Positions 33,566 to 42,188 of a stretch of 64,000 nucleotides of DNA are shown here, piece by piece. A model generated the notes under the pieces. It made no database searches. It saw nothing but the letters and a program-made list of their open reading frames with translations, and had not been told where the DNA came from. Both the position numbers and the translations under genes were made by a program. Every line of letters begins with the position of its first letter. Position 1 is the stretch's first letter. The DNA is from Hydrogenophaga sp040372165 (lineage in GTDB: Bacteria; Pseudomonadota; Gammaproteobacteria; Burkholderiales; Burkholderiaceae_C), in NCBI RefSeq assembly GCF_040372165.1, contig NZ_BAABWG010000004.1, positions 124,001 through 188,000 on the forward strand, in the 5' to 3' direction.

Positions 33566-33598
33566 GTGGATGGGCTTGGCATGCTCACTCGAGCTTGT

Positions 33599-33690
33599 CA
33601 TGCGAAATCGATTCGAACATATCGGAAAAGTATCACATCGGCATTCGGGTAAATACCGAATCAATAGGAACAAAAACGAACATTAAAATC
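33599..33690. promoter_or_regulatory. Glycerol control region with GlpR-like half-sites
   Basis: Between glpR and glpS lie ATGTTCG (minus strand, 33614-33620), AACGAACATT (about 33675-33684) and AAAACGAAAA (about 33694-33703), all resembling the ACGAACAT half-site of GlpR operators in E. coli. A palindromic AATCGATT core lies at about 33606-33613. Operator function is inferred. Confidence 0.5.
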
Positions 33691-33801
33691 ACCAAAACGA
33701 AAAAAGATGGTGACTCCCCGGCTGCGTGCCGCAAGTCTCGCGGCACGATGCTTGCCGGGGCGTGTCCATCTGACCAGACCGAGACACAACGCTTCTCCTT
33801 C

Positions 33802-34908
33802 ATGCAGTTATCTCTAGAACAAGTGGGCAAGACGGTGGGGCCCGAGGTCCACCTTTACCCCATCAACCTGGCGCCGGTGCCAGGTGATGTCACGGTGTTG
33901 CTCGGTGCCACCCAGGCGGGCAAGACCAGCCTCATGCGCATCATGGCCGGGCTGGATACGCCTTCTCAGGGCAAGGTGCTGGTCGATGGCCAGGATGTGA
34001 CAGGCGTGCCAGTGCGCCAGCGAAACGTGGCCATGGTCTACCAGCAATTCATCAATTACCCGTCCATGCGGGTCTACGACAACATCGCTTCGCCTCTCAA
34101 GCTCGCAGGCATCGACCGCAAAGCGATCGATGCGCGGGTGCGTGAGCTGGCGGCAAAGCTCCACATCGAAGTGTTTCTGGACCGGTTGCCAGCAGAACTC
34201 TCCGGCGGACAGCAGCAACGGGTTGCCTTGGCAAGGGCTCTGGCGAAAGACGCGCCATTGATGCTCCTGGACGAGCCGTTGGTGAACCTCGACTACAAAC
34301 TGCGAGAGGAGCTGCGCGAGGAGCTGAGCCAACTCTTCGCCGTCGGTCAGTCGACCGTCGTCTATGCCACGACTGAACCAGCCGAGGCACTCATGCTGGG
34401 CGGCTATACCGCCGTGCTCGATGCCGGTGAGGTACTGCAGTACGGCCCCACGGCCGAAGTCTTCCACTACCCCGCATCCGTGCGTGTCGCACGGGCCTTC
34501 AGCGATCCGCCAATGAATTTGCTCGATGCAGAGCGCGTGACGCTGGATGGCGGGCATCAGGGCCTTCGGATTCAGGGAGGCCTCGAGCTGCGTATCGATC
34601 TTCCGGAGGCCGCAGGAACACAACTGACCGTTGGCATCCGCGCCAGCGCGCTGAGAGAGTCGGGCCGGGAAGGCGACATCACTGTCCAGGCCGAGGTTGA
34701 GCTGGCGGAGATTTCCGGGTCGGACACTTTTGTGCATGCCAGGTCGGCAGTGGGCGACCTGGTCGCGCAGTTGACCGGCGTGCACGAATTCGATCTTGGC
34801 GCGCAGCTGGCTCTGCATGTCAGCCCTGAGCAACTCTACGTATTTGGTGAAGACGGCTCGCTCGTCATTGCACCCGTGCGTCACAACACACCGGGAGGGC
34901 AGGCATGA
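33802..34908 (+). CDS. glpS: Glycerol ABC transporter ATPase GlpS
   Basis: A 368-residue ATPase. Walker A is GATQAGKTS (about residues 35-43), the Q-loop YQQF is at about 79, the signature is LSGGQQQRVALARAL and Walker B is LMLLDEP. A C-terminal TOBE-like region (about 240-365) follows, as in UgpC/MalK-type subunits. The order glpS-glpT-glpP-glpQ-DUF2160-glpV matches the rhizobial glycerol ABC operon. The ATG at 33802 has no Shine-Dalgarno (TTCTCCTTC precedes it), which is unusual for a first gene; starts upstream in frame would add a non-homologous leader. Confidence 0.88.
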   Translation: MQLSLEQVGKTVGPEVHLYPINLAPVPGDVTVLLGATQAGKTSLMRIMAGLDTPSQGKVLVDGQDVTGVPVRQRNVAMVYQQFINYPSMRVYDNIASPLKLAGIDRKAIDARVRELAAKLHIEVFLDRLPAELSGGQQQRVALARALAKDAPLMLLDEPLVNLDYKLREELREELSQLFAVGQSTVVYATTEPAEALMLGGYTAVLDAGEVLQYGPTAEVFHYPASVRVARAFSDPPMNLLDAERVTLDGGHQGLRIQGGLELRIDLPEAAGTQLTVGIRASALRESGREGDITVQAEVELAEISGSDTFVHARSAVGDLVAQLTGVHEFDLGAQLALHVSPEQLYVFGEDGSLVIAPVRHNTPGGQA

Positions 34909-35978
34909 GCCGTATCGATCTCGACCTCGCCCACGCCTATGGGGCGAACCCGACACAAGACAGCGACTACGCGCTGCTGCCTCTGAACATGAGCTTTGAA
35001 GATGGTGGTGCCTACGCTTTGCTCGGGCCTTCAGGCTGCGGCAAGACAACCATGCTCAACATCATGTCGGGCCTGATCGCACCCTCGCATGGGAGCGTCA
35101 AGTTTGATGGCAAAGATGTCACGCGGGCCACACCTCAGGAGCGGAACATTGCGCAAGTGTTTCAGTTTCCGGTCATCTACGACACGATGACGGTGGCCCA
35201 GAACCTCGCATTTCCCCTGAAGAACCGTGGCGTCCCGCAGGCTGAGATCAAAAAGCGTGTCGGACAGATCGCAGAGATGCTCGAGATGAGTCACCAGCTC
35301 GACATGCGTGCCGCCGGCCTCTCCGCTGACCAGAAGCAAAAAATCTCGCTCGGTCGTGGCCTGGTTCGGCCTGATGTGTCCGCAGTTCTCTTTGATGAGC
35401 CGCTGACCGTGATTGACCCGCATCTCAAGTGGCAGTTGCGACGGAAGCTCAAACAGATTCACCAGGAGCTCAGGCTCACCCTCATTTATGTCACGCACGA
35501 TCAGGTGGAGGCGCTGACGTTTGCCGACCAGGTTGTCGTGATGACGCGTGGCCGCGTCGTTCAAGTGGGCACACCAGATGCCTTGTTCGAAAGACCTCAG
35601 CACGAGTTCGTCGGGCATTTCATCGGCTCGCCTGGCATGAACTTTCTCCCCGCGAGGGTGGAGGCCGGTCAGCTGCGCCTCAATGGCGCGAGCTTTGATG
35701 CAGCGCACCTCAATCTTCCCGAAGGTGAACTGTGCCTCGGAGTTCGGCCTGAGTATCTGGCGCTGTGTGAAGCAGGTGCCCACGGCGCTCTTGATGCGCG
35801 TGTCACCCGCGTGCAAGACATCGGCACCTACTTCTTGCTGACCGTGGAAACGCAGGGTCAAACCTTGAAGGCTCGCCTGGCTGGCGATGTGGCACCCCCG
35901 GAGGTCGGGCAGTTGCTTGGCCTGCAGGTGTTGAACGAACACACCTGTTTTTACGCCAATGAGGAGTTGGTGGCATGA
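34905..35978 (+). CDS. glpT: Glycerol ABC transporter ATPase GlpT, degenerate signature
   Basis: A 357-residue ATPase paired with GlpS. Walker A is intact (GPSGCGKTT, about residues 40-48) and Walker B reads VLFDEPLTVIDP. The ABC signature LSGGQ is replaced by LSADQKQKISLGRGL, and the D-loop SNLDA by TVIDP. With GlpS this suggests a heterodimer with one weak ATP site. A C-terminal TOBE-like domain follows. It starts in an ATGA overlap with glpS and ends in one with glpP. Confidence 0.88.
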   Translation: MSRIDLDLAHAYGANPTQDSDYALLPLNMSFEDGGAYALLGPSGCGKTTMLNIMSGLIAPSHGSVKFDGKDVTRATPQERNIAQVFQFPVIYDTMTVAQNLAFPLKNRGVPQAEIKKRVGQIAEMLEMSHQLDMRAAGLSADQKQKISLGRGLVRPDVSAVLFDEPLTVIDPHLKWQLRRKLKQIHQELRLTLIYVTHDQVEALTFADQVVVMTRGRVVQVGTPDALFERPQHEFVGHFIGSPGMNFLPARVEAGQLRLNGASFDAAHLNLPEGELCLGVRPEYLALCEAGAHGALDARVTRVQDIGTYFLLTVETQGQTLKARLAGDVAPPEVGQLLGLQVLNEHTCFYANEELVA

Positions 35979-36874
35979 GCGCACCACAAAACAAACCCGT
36001 CAATCAGCGTGCCTGGCTACTCATCCTGCCGGTGTTCATTTGCGTGGCGTTTTCTGCCATTCTTCCCTTGATGACGGTGGTGAACTACTCCGTACAGGAC
36101 ATCATCTCGCCTGAGCGGCGTGTCTACGTGGGCGTGGAGTGGTTTGCCGAGGTCTTGCGGGACGAGGATCTTCACGCCGCCCTCTGGAATCAGATGAAGT
36201 TCTCGCTGGCTGTTCTGCTGGTCGAAATTCCGCTCGGCATTGCGCTGGCGCTGGCCATGCCTGCTCAGGGCTGGAGAGCGTCCGTCACCCTGGTGGTGGT
36301 TGCGCTCTCGCTTCTCATTCCATGGAATGTGGTTGGCACCATCTGGCAAATATTCGGGCGTACCGACATTGGCTTGCTCGGCCATTCGCTGGAGGCCCTT
36401 GGCTTCGACTACAGCTATACAGGTGATGCCACCCAGGCCTGGTTCACTGTGTTGCTCATGGACGTTTGGCACTGGACCCCGTTGGTGGCATTGCTGGCCT
36501 ACGCCGGCCTGCGCTCGATCCCGGATGCGTACTACCAGGCGGCCCGCATCGACGGTGCCAGCAAGTTTTCGGTGTTCCGCTACATCCAGTTGCCCAAGAT
36601 GCGTGGGGTGCTCATGATCGCAGTGCTGCTCCGCTTCATGGACAGCTTCATGATTTACACCGAGCCCTTCGTGCTCACCGGAGGCGGTCCAGGAAATGCG
36701 ACGACGTTCCTCTCGCAGTACCTGACGCAAAAGGCAGTGGGTCAGTTCGACCTTGGTCCTGCTGCGGCCTTCTCCCTGATCTATTTCCTCATCATCCTCT
36801 TGTTCTGCTTCGTGCTCTACAACTGGATGCAGCGCCTGGGCACGGCACAAAAGGAAGGAGCGAACCATGAATGA
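35975..36874 (+). CDS. glpP: Glycerol ABC transporter permease GlpP
   Basis: A 299-residue inner-membrane permease of the MalF/UgpA class with six helices. The EAA loop that contacts the ATPases is YYQAARIDGASKFSVFRYIQLPKMRG, cited by QAARIDGASKFSVFRYIQLP. The region AFILTGGGPGN-like motif is seen as FVLTGGGPGNAT. It starts in an ATGA overlap with glpT. The partner permease overlaps its end by eight bases. Confidence 0.92.
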   Translation: MSAPQNKPVNQRAWLLILPVFICVAFSAILPLMTVVNYSVQDIISPERRVYVGVEWFAEVLRDEDLHAALWNQMKFSLAVLLVEIPLGIALALAMPAQGWRASVTLVVVALSLLIPWNVVGTIWQIFGRTDIGLLGHSLEALGFDYSYTGDATQAWFTVLLMDVWHWTPLVALLAYAGLRSIPDAYYQAARIDGASKFSVFRYIQLPKMRGVLMIAVLLRFMDSFMIYTEPFVLTGGGPGNATTFLSQYLTQKAVGQFDLGPAAAFSLIYFLIILLFCFVLYNWMQRLGTAQKEGANHE

Positions 36875-37679
36875 AACTCGCTTCAAGAAACGCAGCCTCT
36901 TCCTGATCGCATACCTGATCTTTGCACTGCTGCCAATCTACTGGATGCTCAACATGAGCTTCAAGACCAATGAAGAGATCCTGGCGTCTTTCTCGTTGTG
37001 GCCGCAGCACTTCACCTGGGACAATTACAAGACCATCTTCACCGATGAGAGCTGGTACTCGGGCTATATCAACAGCCTGATTTATGTGGCCATCAACTCA
37101 GTGATCTCCATCACCGTGGCATTGCCAGCGGCGTATGCGTTCAGCCGCTACAGCTTCATTGGCGACAAGCACGTTTTCTTCTGGTTGCTCACCAACCGGA
37201 TGACACCGCCAGCCGTGTTCCTGCTGCCTTTCTTTCAGCTCTACACCACGGTGGGCCTCATGGACACACACATTGCCGTGGCGCTGGCGCATCTGCTGTT
37301 CAACGTGCCACTGGCGGTGTGGATTCTGGAGGGGTTCATGAGTGGCATCCCGCGGGAAATTGACGAAACCGCCTACATCGACGGATACAGCTTCCCGCGC
37401 TTCTTCCTGACCATCTTCCTGCCGCTCATCAAGGCCGGTGTGGGCGTGGCCGCATTCTTCTGCTTCATGTTCAGCTGGGTCGAGTTGCTGCTGGCCCGCA
37501 CGCTGACCAGCGTGAACGCCAAACCCATCGTCGCCACCATGACCCGCACGGTCAGTGCTTCCGGGATGGATTGGGCCACGCTCGCAGCAGCCGGCGTGCT
37601 GACCATCGTCCCAGGCGCCATCGTCATCTGGTTTGTTCGCCACTACATCGCCAAGGGCTTCGCCATGGGACGCGTGTGA
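36867..37679 (+). CDS. glpQ: Glycerol ABC transporter permease GlpQ
   Basis: A 270-residue permease of the MalG/UgpE class with six helices. Its EAA loop is IPREIDETAYIDGYSFPRFFLTIFLPL, cited by IDETAYIDGYSFPRFFLTI. PTRMTPPAV-like sequence NRMTPPAVFLLPFF lies in the middle. With GlpP it forms the channel. It overlaps glpP by eight bases. Its TGA shares a base with the ATG of a small coupled open frame (37679-37864) that bridges to the DUF2160 gene. Confidence 0.92.
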   Translation: MNETRFKKRSLFLIAYLIFALLPIYWMLNMSFKTNEEILASFSLWPQHFTWDNYKTIFTDESWYSGYINSLIYVAINSVISITVALPAAYAFSRYSFIGDKHVFFWLLTNRMTPPAVFLLPFFQLYTTVGLMDTHIAVALAHLLFNVPLAVWILEGFMSGIPREIDETAYIDGYSFPRFFLTIFLPLIKAGVGVAAFFCFMFSWVELLLARTLTSVNAKPIVATMTRTVSASGMDWATLAAAGVLTIVPGAIVIWFVRHYIAKGFAMGRV

Positions 37680-37864
37680 TGAACAGCAATCTGGAAACAT
37701 TCAATATGTTCGAGCGAAATGCCCAAAACTGGTGGATGCAAAAATCTTGCAGGCCATCCAATGCCCAACCAAGGGATGCCGAAGGTCCGGCTTTGCCGGC
37801 CCAATGGCATCGCCCCCTTGAGGGGGTGACGGGCGTTGCCCGGCGCGGGGGTGGACATGTTTGA
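37679..37864 (+). CDS. Possible small coupled ORF across a REP element
   Basis: A 61-residue frame begins in a TGATG overlap with glpQ and ends inside the DUF2160 start region. The first 35 residues (MNSNLETFNMFERNAQNWWMQ, cited by ETFNMFERNAQNWWMQK) look protein-like; the rest is translation of a REP-like repeat. It could be an old gene remnant, or could keep ribosomes moving to the next gene. I do not recognise it. Confidence 0.25.
   Translation: MNSNLETFNMFERNAQNWWMQKSCRPSNAQPRDAEGPALPAQWHRPLEGVTGVARRGGGHV
37785..37855. repeat. REP-like palindromic element before the DUF2160 gene
   Basis: Contains CCGGCTTTGCCGG and CCCCCTTGAGGGGG palindromes and a GC-rich tail (CGGCGCGGGGGTGG). It belongs to the same family as the elements at 54411 and 55416. 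Its right end lies directly against the ATG at 37857. Confidence 0.75.
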
Positions 37865-38165
37865 CTGGATGGTCTGGACCACACCTGTTGCGGTGTTCTT
37901 TACTTGCATCGCGCTCATGCTCATCGGCATGACGGTCTGGGAGATCAAGTCCCCCACCACCTTGCGCAAGGGCTTTCTTCCCATCGCCACCACGCGCGGC
38001 GACCGGCTGTTCATTGGCCTCTTGCTGGCCGCCTACATCAATCTGGCCTTTGTTGGCCTCGGTGAGCATTTTCTCGAATGGTTTGAGCTGGAGGAGGAAC
38101 CCAGCGTCTGGATCAGTTTCGTGTGCTCCATGCTGGCGCTGGCCGTGGTCATGCGCAAAGGCTGA
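37857..38165 (+). CDS. glpU: DUF2160 small membrane protein of the glycerol operon
   Basis: A 102-residue protein with three membrane helices (TPVAVFFTCIALMLIGMTVWE, cited by VFFTCIALMLIGMTVWEI; then RLFIGLLLAAYINLAFVGL; then WISFVCSMLALAVVMRKG). DUF2160 proteins occur only beside glycerol-type ABC genes, where their role is unknown. The ATG at 37857 begins MFDWMVWTTP. The gene's ribosome site region (GGGGGTGGAC) is supplied by the REP-like element. Confidence 0.8.
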   Translation: MFDWMVWTTPVAVFFTCIALMLIGMTVWEIKSPTTLRKGFLPIATTRGDRLFIGLLLAAYINLAFVGLGEHFLEWFELEEEPSVWISFVCSMLALAVVMRKG

Positions 38166-38300
38166 GGAAAGCACGCGAAACCTGAAGGAAACCAGAGCAA
38201 GTCATCGGAATCCGGCCCGGCGCTGCCCCGGGGCCGAGGAAACCCGACCAGAAGAGGGGCAGCGGTATTTATGAACGACGAATCCAATAGGAGACATGCC

Positions 38301-40034
38301 ATGAAATTGCGTACTTCAGCCCTGGCGATCGCTGCAGCGCTCGCGCTGGGCACCACCTCGGTCTGGGCCGATGAGGCGGCGGCCAAAAGGTGGGTCGAGA
38401 GCGAATTCCAGCCCTCAACCCTGAGCAAAGACCAGCAGCTGGCCGAGATGAAGTGGTTCATCGAGGCTGCAGCCAAGCTCAAGGCCAAAGGCGTCAACGA
38501 GATCAACGTGGTTTCAGAGACGATCACCACCCATGAGTACGAGTCCAAGACCATGGCCAAGGCCTTTGCCGAGATCACGGGCATCAAGGTCAACCACGAC
38601 CTGATCCAAGAAGGCGACGTGGTCGAGAAGCTGCAGACCTCCATGCAGTCGGGCAAGTCCATCTACGACGGCTGGATCTCTGACTCTGACCTCATCGGGA
38701 CCCACTACCGCTATGGCCAGATTCTCAACCTGACCGACTACATGAGCGGGGCAGGCAAGGAGTTCACCAACCCCGGTATCGACATCAAGGACTACATCGG
38801 CACCAAGTTCACCACAGCGCCTGATGGCAAGCTCTACCAGCTCCCCGACCAGCAGTTCGCCAACCTGTACTGGTTCCGTGCCGACCTGTTCGAGCGAAAC
38901 GACCTCAAGGACAAGTTCAAGGCCAAGTATGGCTACGACCTCGGCGTGCCCCTGAACTGGTCAGCCTATGAGGACATCGCCGAGTTCTTCTCCAACGATG
39001 TCAAGACCATTGACGGCAAGCCCATCTATGGCCACATGGACTACGGCAAGAAAGACCCATCGCTGGGATGGCGTTTCACTGACGCCTGGTTGTCCATGGC
39101 GGGTACGGCCGACATCGGCACGCCCAATGGTCTGCCCATCGACGAGTGGGGCATTCGCGTCGCTGACGACAAGTGCACTCCCGTTGGTGCATCCGTGGAG
39201 CGAGGCGGCGCCACCAACTCACCAGCTGCCGTCTACGCACTCACCAAGTACGTCGACTGGATGAAGAAGTACGCACCCAAGGAAGCCATTGGCATGACCT
39301 TTGGGGAAGCTGGCCCAGTGCCTGCGCAAGGCCAGATTGCACAGCAGATCTTCTGGTACACCGCCTTCACCGCCGACATGACCAAGCCAGGTTTGCCAGT
39401 GGTCAATGCCGACGGCACGCCCAAGTGGCGCATGGCCCCTGGCCCGAACGGTCCCTACTGGAAGCAGGGCATGCAAAACGGCTACCAGGACGTTGGGAGC
39501 TGGACCTTCTTCAAGGACCACGATGCCAGCAAGACGGCTGCCGCCTGGCTGTACGCCCAGTTCATCACTGCCAAGTCCACGAGCCTGAAGAAGACCCTGG
39601 TCGGCCTGACACCGATTCGCGAGTCCGATATCCAGAGCAAGGCCATGACCGACATGGCCCCCAAACTGGGTGGTCTGGTGGAGTTCTATCGCAGCCCTGC
39701 TCGCGTGGCGTGGAGCCCGACAGGAACCAACGTTCCTGACTATCCCAAGCTCGCGCAGCTGTGGTGGAAGAACGTGGCCCAGGCTGTGACCGGTGAGAAG
39801 ACGCCGCAGAACGCCATGGACAACCTTGCAGACGAGATGGACAAGGTTCTGGCCCGCCTGGAGCGCGCCGGGATGGCACGCTGTGCGCCGAAGCTCAACA
39901 AGAAGAGCGATCCAGGCAAATGGCTGTCCGACAAGCAGGCGCCTTGGAAGAAGCTGGCCAACGAGAAGCCTAAAGGCGAAACCATCGCCTACCAGACGCT
40001 GCTCGACGCCTGGAAAGCCGGCAAGGTCCGTTGA
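38301..40034 (+). CDS. glpV: Glycerol ABC transporter periplasmic binding protein
   Basis: A 577-residue protein, long for an extracytoplasmic binding protein. A clear signal peptide (residues 1-23, core TSALAIAAALALGTTSVWA, cleaved at WADEA) precedes a family-1-like binding fold. The size fits the GlpV family of rhizobia. It supplies glycerol to GlpPQ. The ATG at 38301 has AGGAG about eight bases upstream. It follows DUF2160 after 135 bases and precedes glpD. Confidence 0.9.
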   Translation: MKLRTSALAIAAALALGTTSVWADEAAAKRWVESEFQPSTLSKDQQLAEMKWFIEAAAKLKAKGVNEINVVSETITTHEYESKTMAKAFAEITGIKVNHDLIQEGDVVEKLQTSMQSGKSIYDGWISDSDLIGTHYRYGQILNLTDYMSGAGKEFTNPGIDIKDYIGTKFTTAPDGKLYQLPDQQFANLYWFRADLFERNDLKDKFKAKYGYDLGVPLNWSAYEDIAEFFSNDVKTIDGKPIYGHMDYGKKDPSLGWRFTDAWLSMAGTADIGTPNGLPIDEWGIRVADDKCTPVGASVERGGATNSPAAVYALTKYVDWMKKYAPKEAIGMTFGEAGPVPAQGQIAQQIFWYTAFTADMTKPGLPVVNADGTPKWRMAPGPNGPYWKQGMQNGYQDVGSWTFFKDHDASKTAAAWLYAQFITAKSTSLKKTLVGLTPIRESDIQSKAMTDMAPKLGGLVEFYRSPARVAWSPTGTNVPDYPKLAQLWWKNVAQAVTGEKTPQNAMDNLADEMDKVLARLERAGMARCAPKLNKKSDPGKWLSDKQAPWKKLANEKPKGETIAYQTLLDAWKAGKVR

Positions 40035-40063
40035 GAGCATCTGAGCACTTAGCGGTTTCACAG

Positions 40064-40117
40064 CACAGCTCCTGAGTCTCGCGCCCCTCCCGAGGGAGGG
40101 GTGAGAGCGGAGCTGTG
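40064..40117 (+). other. Two-level hairpin between glpV and glpD
   Basis: CACAGCTCC (40064-40072) pairs perfectly with GGAGCTGTG (40109-40117). Inside it CCCCTCC (40084-40090) pairs with GGAGGGG (40095-40101). No U-run follows, so full termination is unlikely. It may protect the upstream mRNA or reduce glpD expression. Confidence 0.5.
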
Positions 40118-40130
40118 CCTCAACCCTGCC

Positions 40131-40150
40131 AAATCCACCGAAATCCACCG
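40131..40150. repeat. Ten-base tandem duplication before glpD
   Basis: AAATCCACCG occurs twice without a gap (40131-40140 and 40141-40150), 20-39 bases upstream of the glpD start. Confidence 0.7.
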
Positions 40151-40169
40151 CCTTAATCTCCTGCAAACC

Positions 40170-41804
40170 ATGAAGCGCGAAGAGATCGTCGAAAGTCTGG
40201 CATGCGGCGGAACCGTGTTTGACCTCGCCGTCGTCGGCGGAGGTGCTACTGGCCTGGGCGTTGCACTGGATGCCGCATTGCGCGGGTTCTCGGTTGTGCT
40301 GCTCGAGTCGGATGACCTTGCGGGCGGTACATCTTCCCGGGCGACCAAGCTTCTCCATGGCGGCGTCCGGTACCTGGCTCAGGGCAACGTTTCGCTGGTG
40401 CGGGAAGCGCTGGCAGAGCGCACCAACGTCCTGCACAACGCCCCCCATCTGGCGCAGCCGCTGCCATTTGTGATGCCTTCCTACCAGTGGTGGCACCAGC
40501 CCTTTTACGGGCTTGGGCTGAAGCTATATGACTTGATGGCTGGCAAGGCGGGTCTGGGCGCCACCCGGTTTCTCTCCCGGCAGGAAACACTGGACAGTCT
40601 TCCCGGCTTGAGCGCACACGGCCTCAAGGGTGGGGTGAGGTACTGGGATGGTCAGTTCGACGACGCCCGGCTTGCACTGGCATTGGCGAGATCAGCGGAG
40701 CAAGCTGGTGCCAGCATCCTCAACCATGCGCGGGTGGACGACGTCATTCCGGAAACGCCCGGCAGCAAGCGAGATGCTGATGGCTTGCGCCAGTACACGA
40801 TCAGGGCCACGGATCGGCGCACGAGCGAGGCAATTGAAGTGAAGGCCCGTTGCGTCGTCAATGCCACAGGTGTCTGGGTCGATCATTTGCGCATGCATGC
40901 GAAGGCCGGCACCGGACCTGGTGTCCGCCCTATGGTGAGCCCCAGCCAGGGCGTCCATGTCGTGGTCGATCAGTCATTTCTCGCGACTGATCACGCATTG
41001 CTGATCCCCAGGACCCGGGATGGTCGCGTGCTGTTCGCTGTCCCATGGCTGGGCAAACTCATCCTGGGAACGACGGACACACCCCGGCAGGACATCCCGC
41101 GCGAGCCTGAGCCCTTTGACGAGGAACTCGACTTTCTCCTGCGGGAGTCTGCTGGCGTTTTGGCCAGACCCGTCAAGCCGGGGGATGTTCGCAGTGTCTG
41201 GGTAGGCCTTCGTCCGCTGGTGGCCGCCTCGGATGCCTCAGATGGCGCCACCAAGACCTTGTCGCGTGAGCACACCATCGTCGTGGGCGAGCATGGCATG
41301 GTCACTGTGACGGGAGGCAAGTGGACGACCTATCGGGCCATGGCAGAAGATGTGCTTGAGCAGTGTTTTGCGGCGGGACTGCTGCCTCGTAAAGGCGCTT
41401 GCAACACTGCCCATCACAAGCTGTTTGGTGCCCCTGCTTCTAACGGCGATCCTCAAGCGGCGCAGCCCATGCATGCAGCGCCCGGGTTGCACCTGTATGG
41501 AAGCCAGGCTGGCGCTGTCAACCAGTGCCCGGGCTCGGCGCAGCACCTGGGCATGGGGCTTACCGAGGCCATGGTGCGCTACGCAGTCCGGCACGAATGG
41601 GCTCAGACCGTCGAAGATGTGCTGGCCAGACGTTGGCGCTCACTCTTTCTTGATGCAAGACAAGCCGGGGTAATGGCGCCGAGAGTAGCTGCCATCCTTT
41701 CAGATGAAGGTATCAAGCAGCCCGACGAGCAGGCTTTCATGGGATTGTGCGAGCAGTACCTGCCCGCTGGCCAGCTGCGCAAAGCAGCGGGCCAGGGCAT
41801 CTGA
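40170..41804 (+). CDS. glpD: Aerobic glycerol-3-phosphate dehydrogenase
   Basis: A 544-residue FAD enzyme that oxidises glycerol 3-phosphate to dihydroxyacetone phosphate and passes electrons to the quinone pool. The FAD-binding motif VVGGGATGLGVALDAALRG (cited by GGGATGLGVALDAA) is at about residues 22-40. TSSRATKLLHGGVRYL and TVTGGKWTTYRAMAEDV are typical of GlpD. The ATG at 40170 starts MKREEIVESL. Upstream CTCCTGCAAACC has no strong Shine-Dalgarno. It completes the import-phosphorylate-oxidise route with glpK and the ABC genes. Confidence 0.94.
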   Translation: MKREEIVESLACGGTVFDLAVVGGGATGLGVALDAALRGFSVVLLESDDLAGGTSSRATKLLHGGVRYLAQGNVSLVREALAERTNVLHNAPHLAQPLPFVMPSYQWWHQPFYGLGLKLYDLMAGKAGLGATRFLSRQETLDSLPGLSAHGLKGGVRYWDGQFDDARLALALARSAEQAGASILNHARVDDVIPETPGSKRDADGLRQYTIRATDRRTSEAIEVKARCVVNATGVWVDHLRMHAKAGTGPGVRPMVSPSQGVHVVVDQSFLATDHALLIPRTRDGRVLFAVPWLGKLILGTTDTPRQDIPREPEPFDEELDFLLRESAGVLARPVKPGDVRSVWVGLRPLVAASDASDGATKTLSREHTIVVGEHGMVTVTGGKWTTYRAMAEDVLEQCFAAGLLPRKGACNTAHHKLFGAPASNGDPQAAQPMHAAPGLHLYGSQAGAVNQCPGSAQHLGMGLTEAMVRYAVRHEWAQTVEDVLARRWRSLFLDARQAGVMAPRVAAILSDEGIKQPDEQAFMGLCEQYLPAGQLRKAAGQGI

Positions 41805-42188
41805 GCCGCCTCGCAGGCGGGGCGGGATTTGCCACTCTAGCCACTCTATATAGTGGCAGTCGTCGCCTGCCCATGGATGCCGCCCAGCGGACCCACCTGC
41901 TGCGGAAGGCTGCGAACCATCCTTGATGAAGGAAATTGTAAAAAAGACACCCCGGGGTGTTGACATCGGGTATCGCCACGCTCATAATCGAGGGCTTCGC
42001 TGTAAAAGGCGAGGTTAAACCTATCTGCCCACCGAAGCTGGCTGCAAACACAGCGCCAGGGTGAGTCAAGACGAGAGCAGTGGCTCCCTTGATCAACTGG
42101 TACTGCAAGAGCTGGTGACGACGGGCCCAAGACTGATCGCGCCATGCCGCTTTTTTGGCAGGGCGATTCAAGTTGGGACATATATCAA
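41805..42188. other. Leader and promoter region of the rplN operon
   Basis: A 384-base gap after glpD. It contains a CCGCCT/AGGCGG hairpin just after the glpD stop, a GCCACT/AGTGGC inverted repeat at 41840-41857, a 14-base palindrome and a strong sigma-70 promoter (listed separately), then a leader of about 195 bases with no gene I can support. Confidence 0.6.
41947..41988 (+). promoter_or_regulatory. Strong sigma-70 promoter with adjoining palindrome, rplN operon
   Basis: TTGACA (41960-41965), a 17-base spacer, and CATAAT (41983-41988) make a near-consensus promoter. The perfect palindrome ACACCCCGGGGTGT (41947-41960) touches the -35 box and could be an operator. Transcription would start near 41995. 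Confidence 0.8.
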
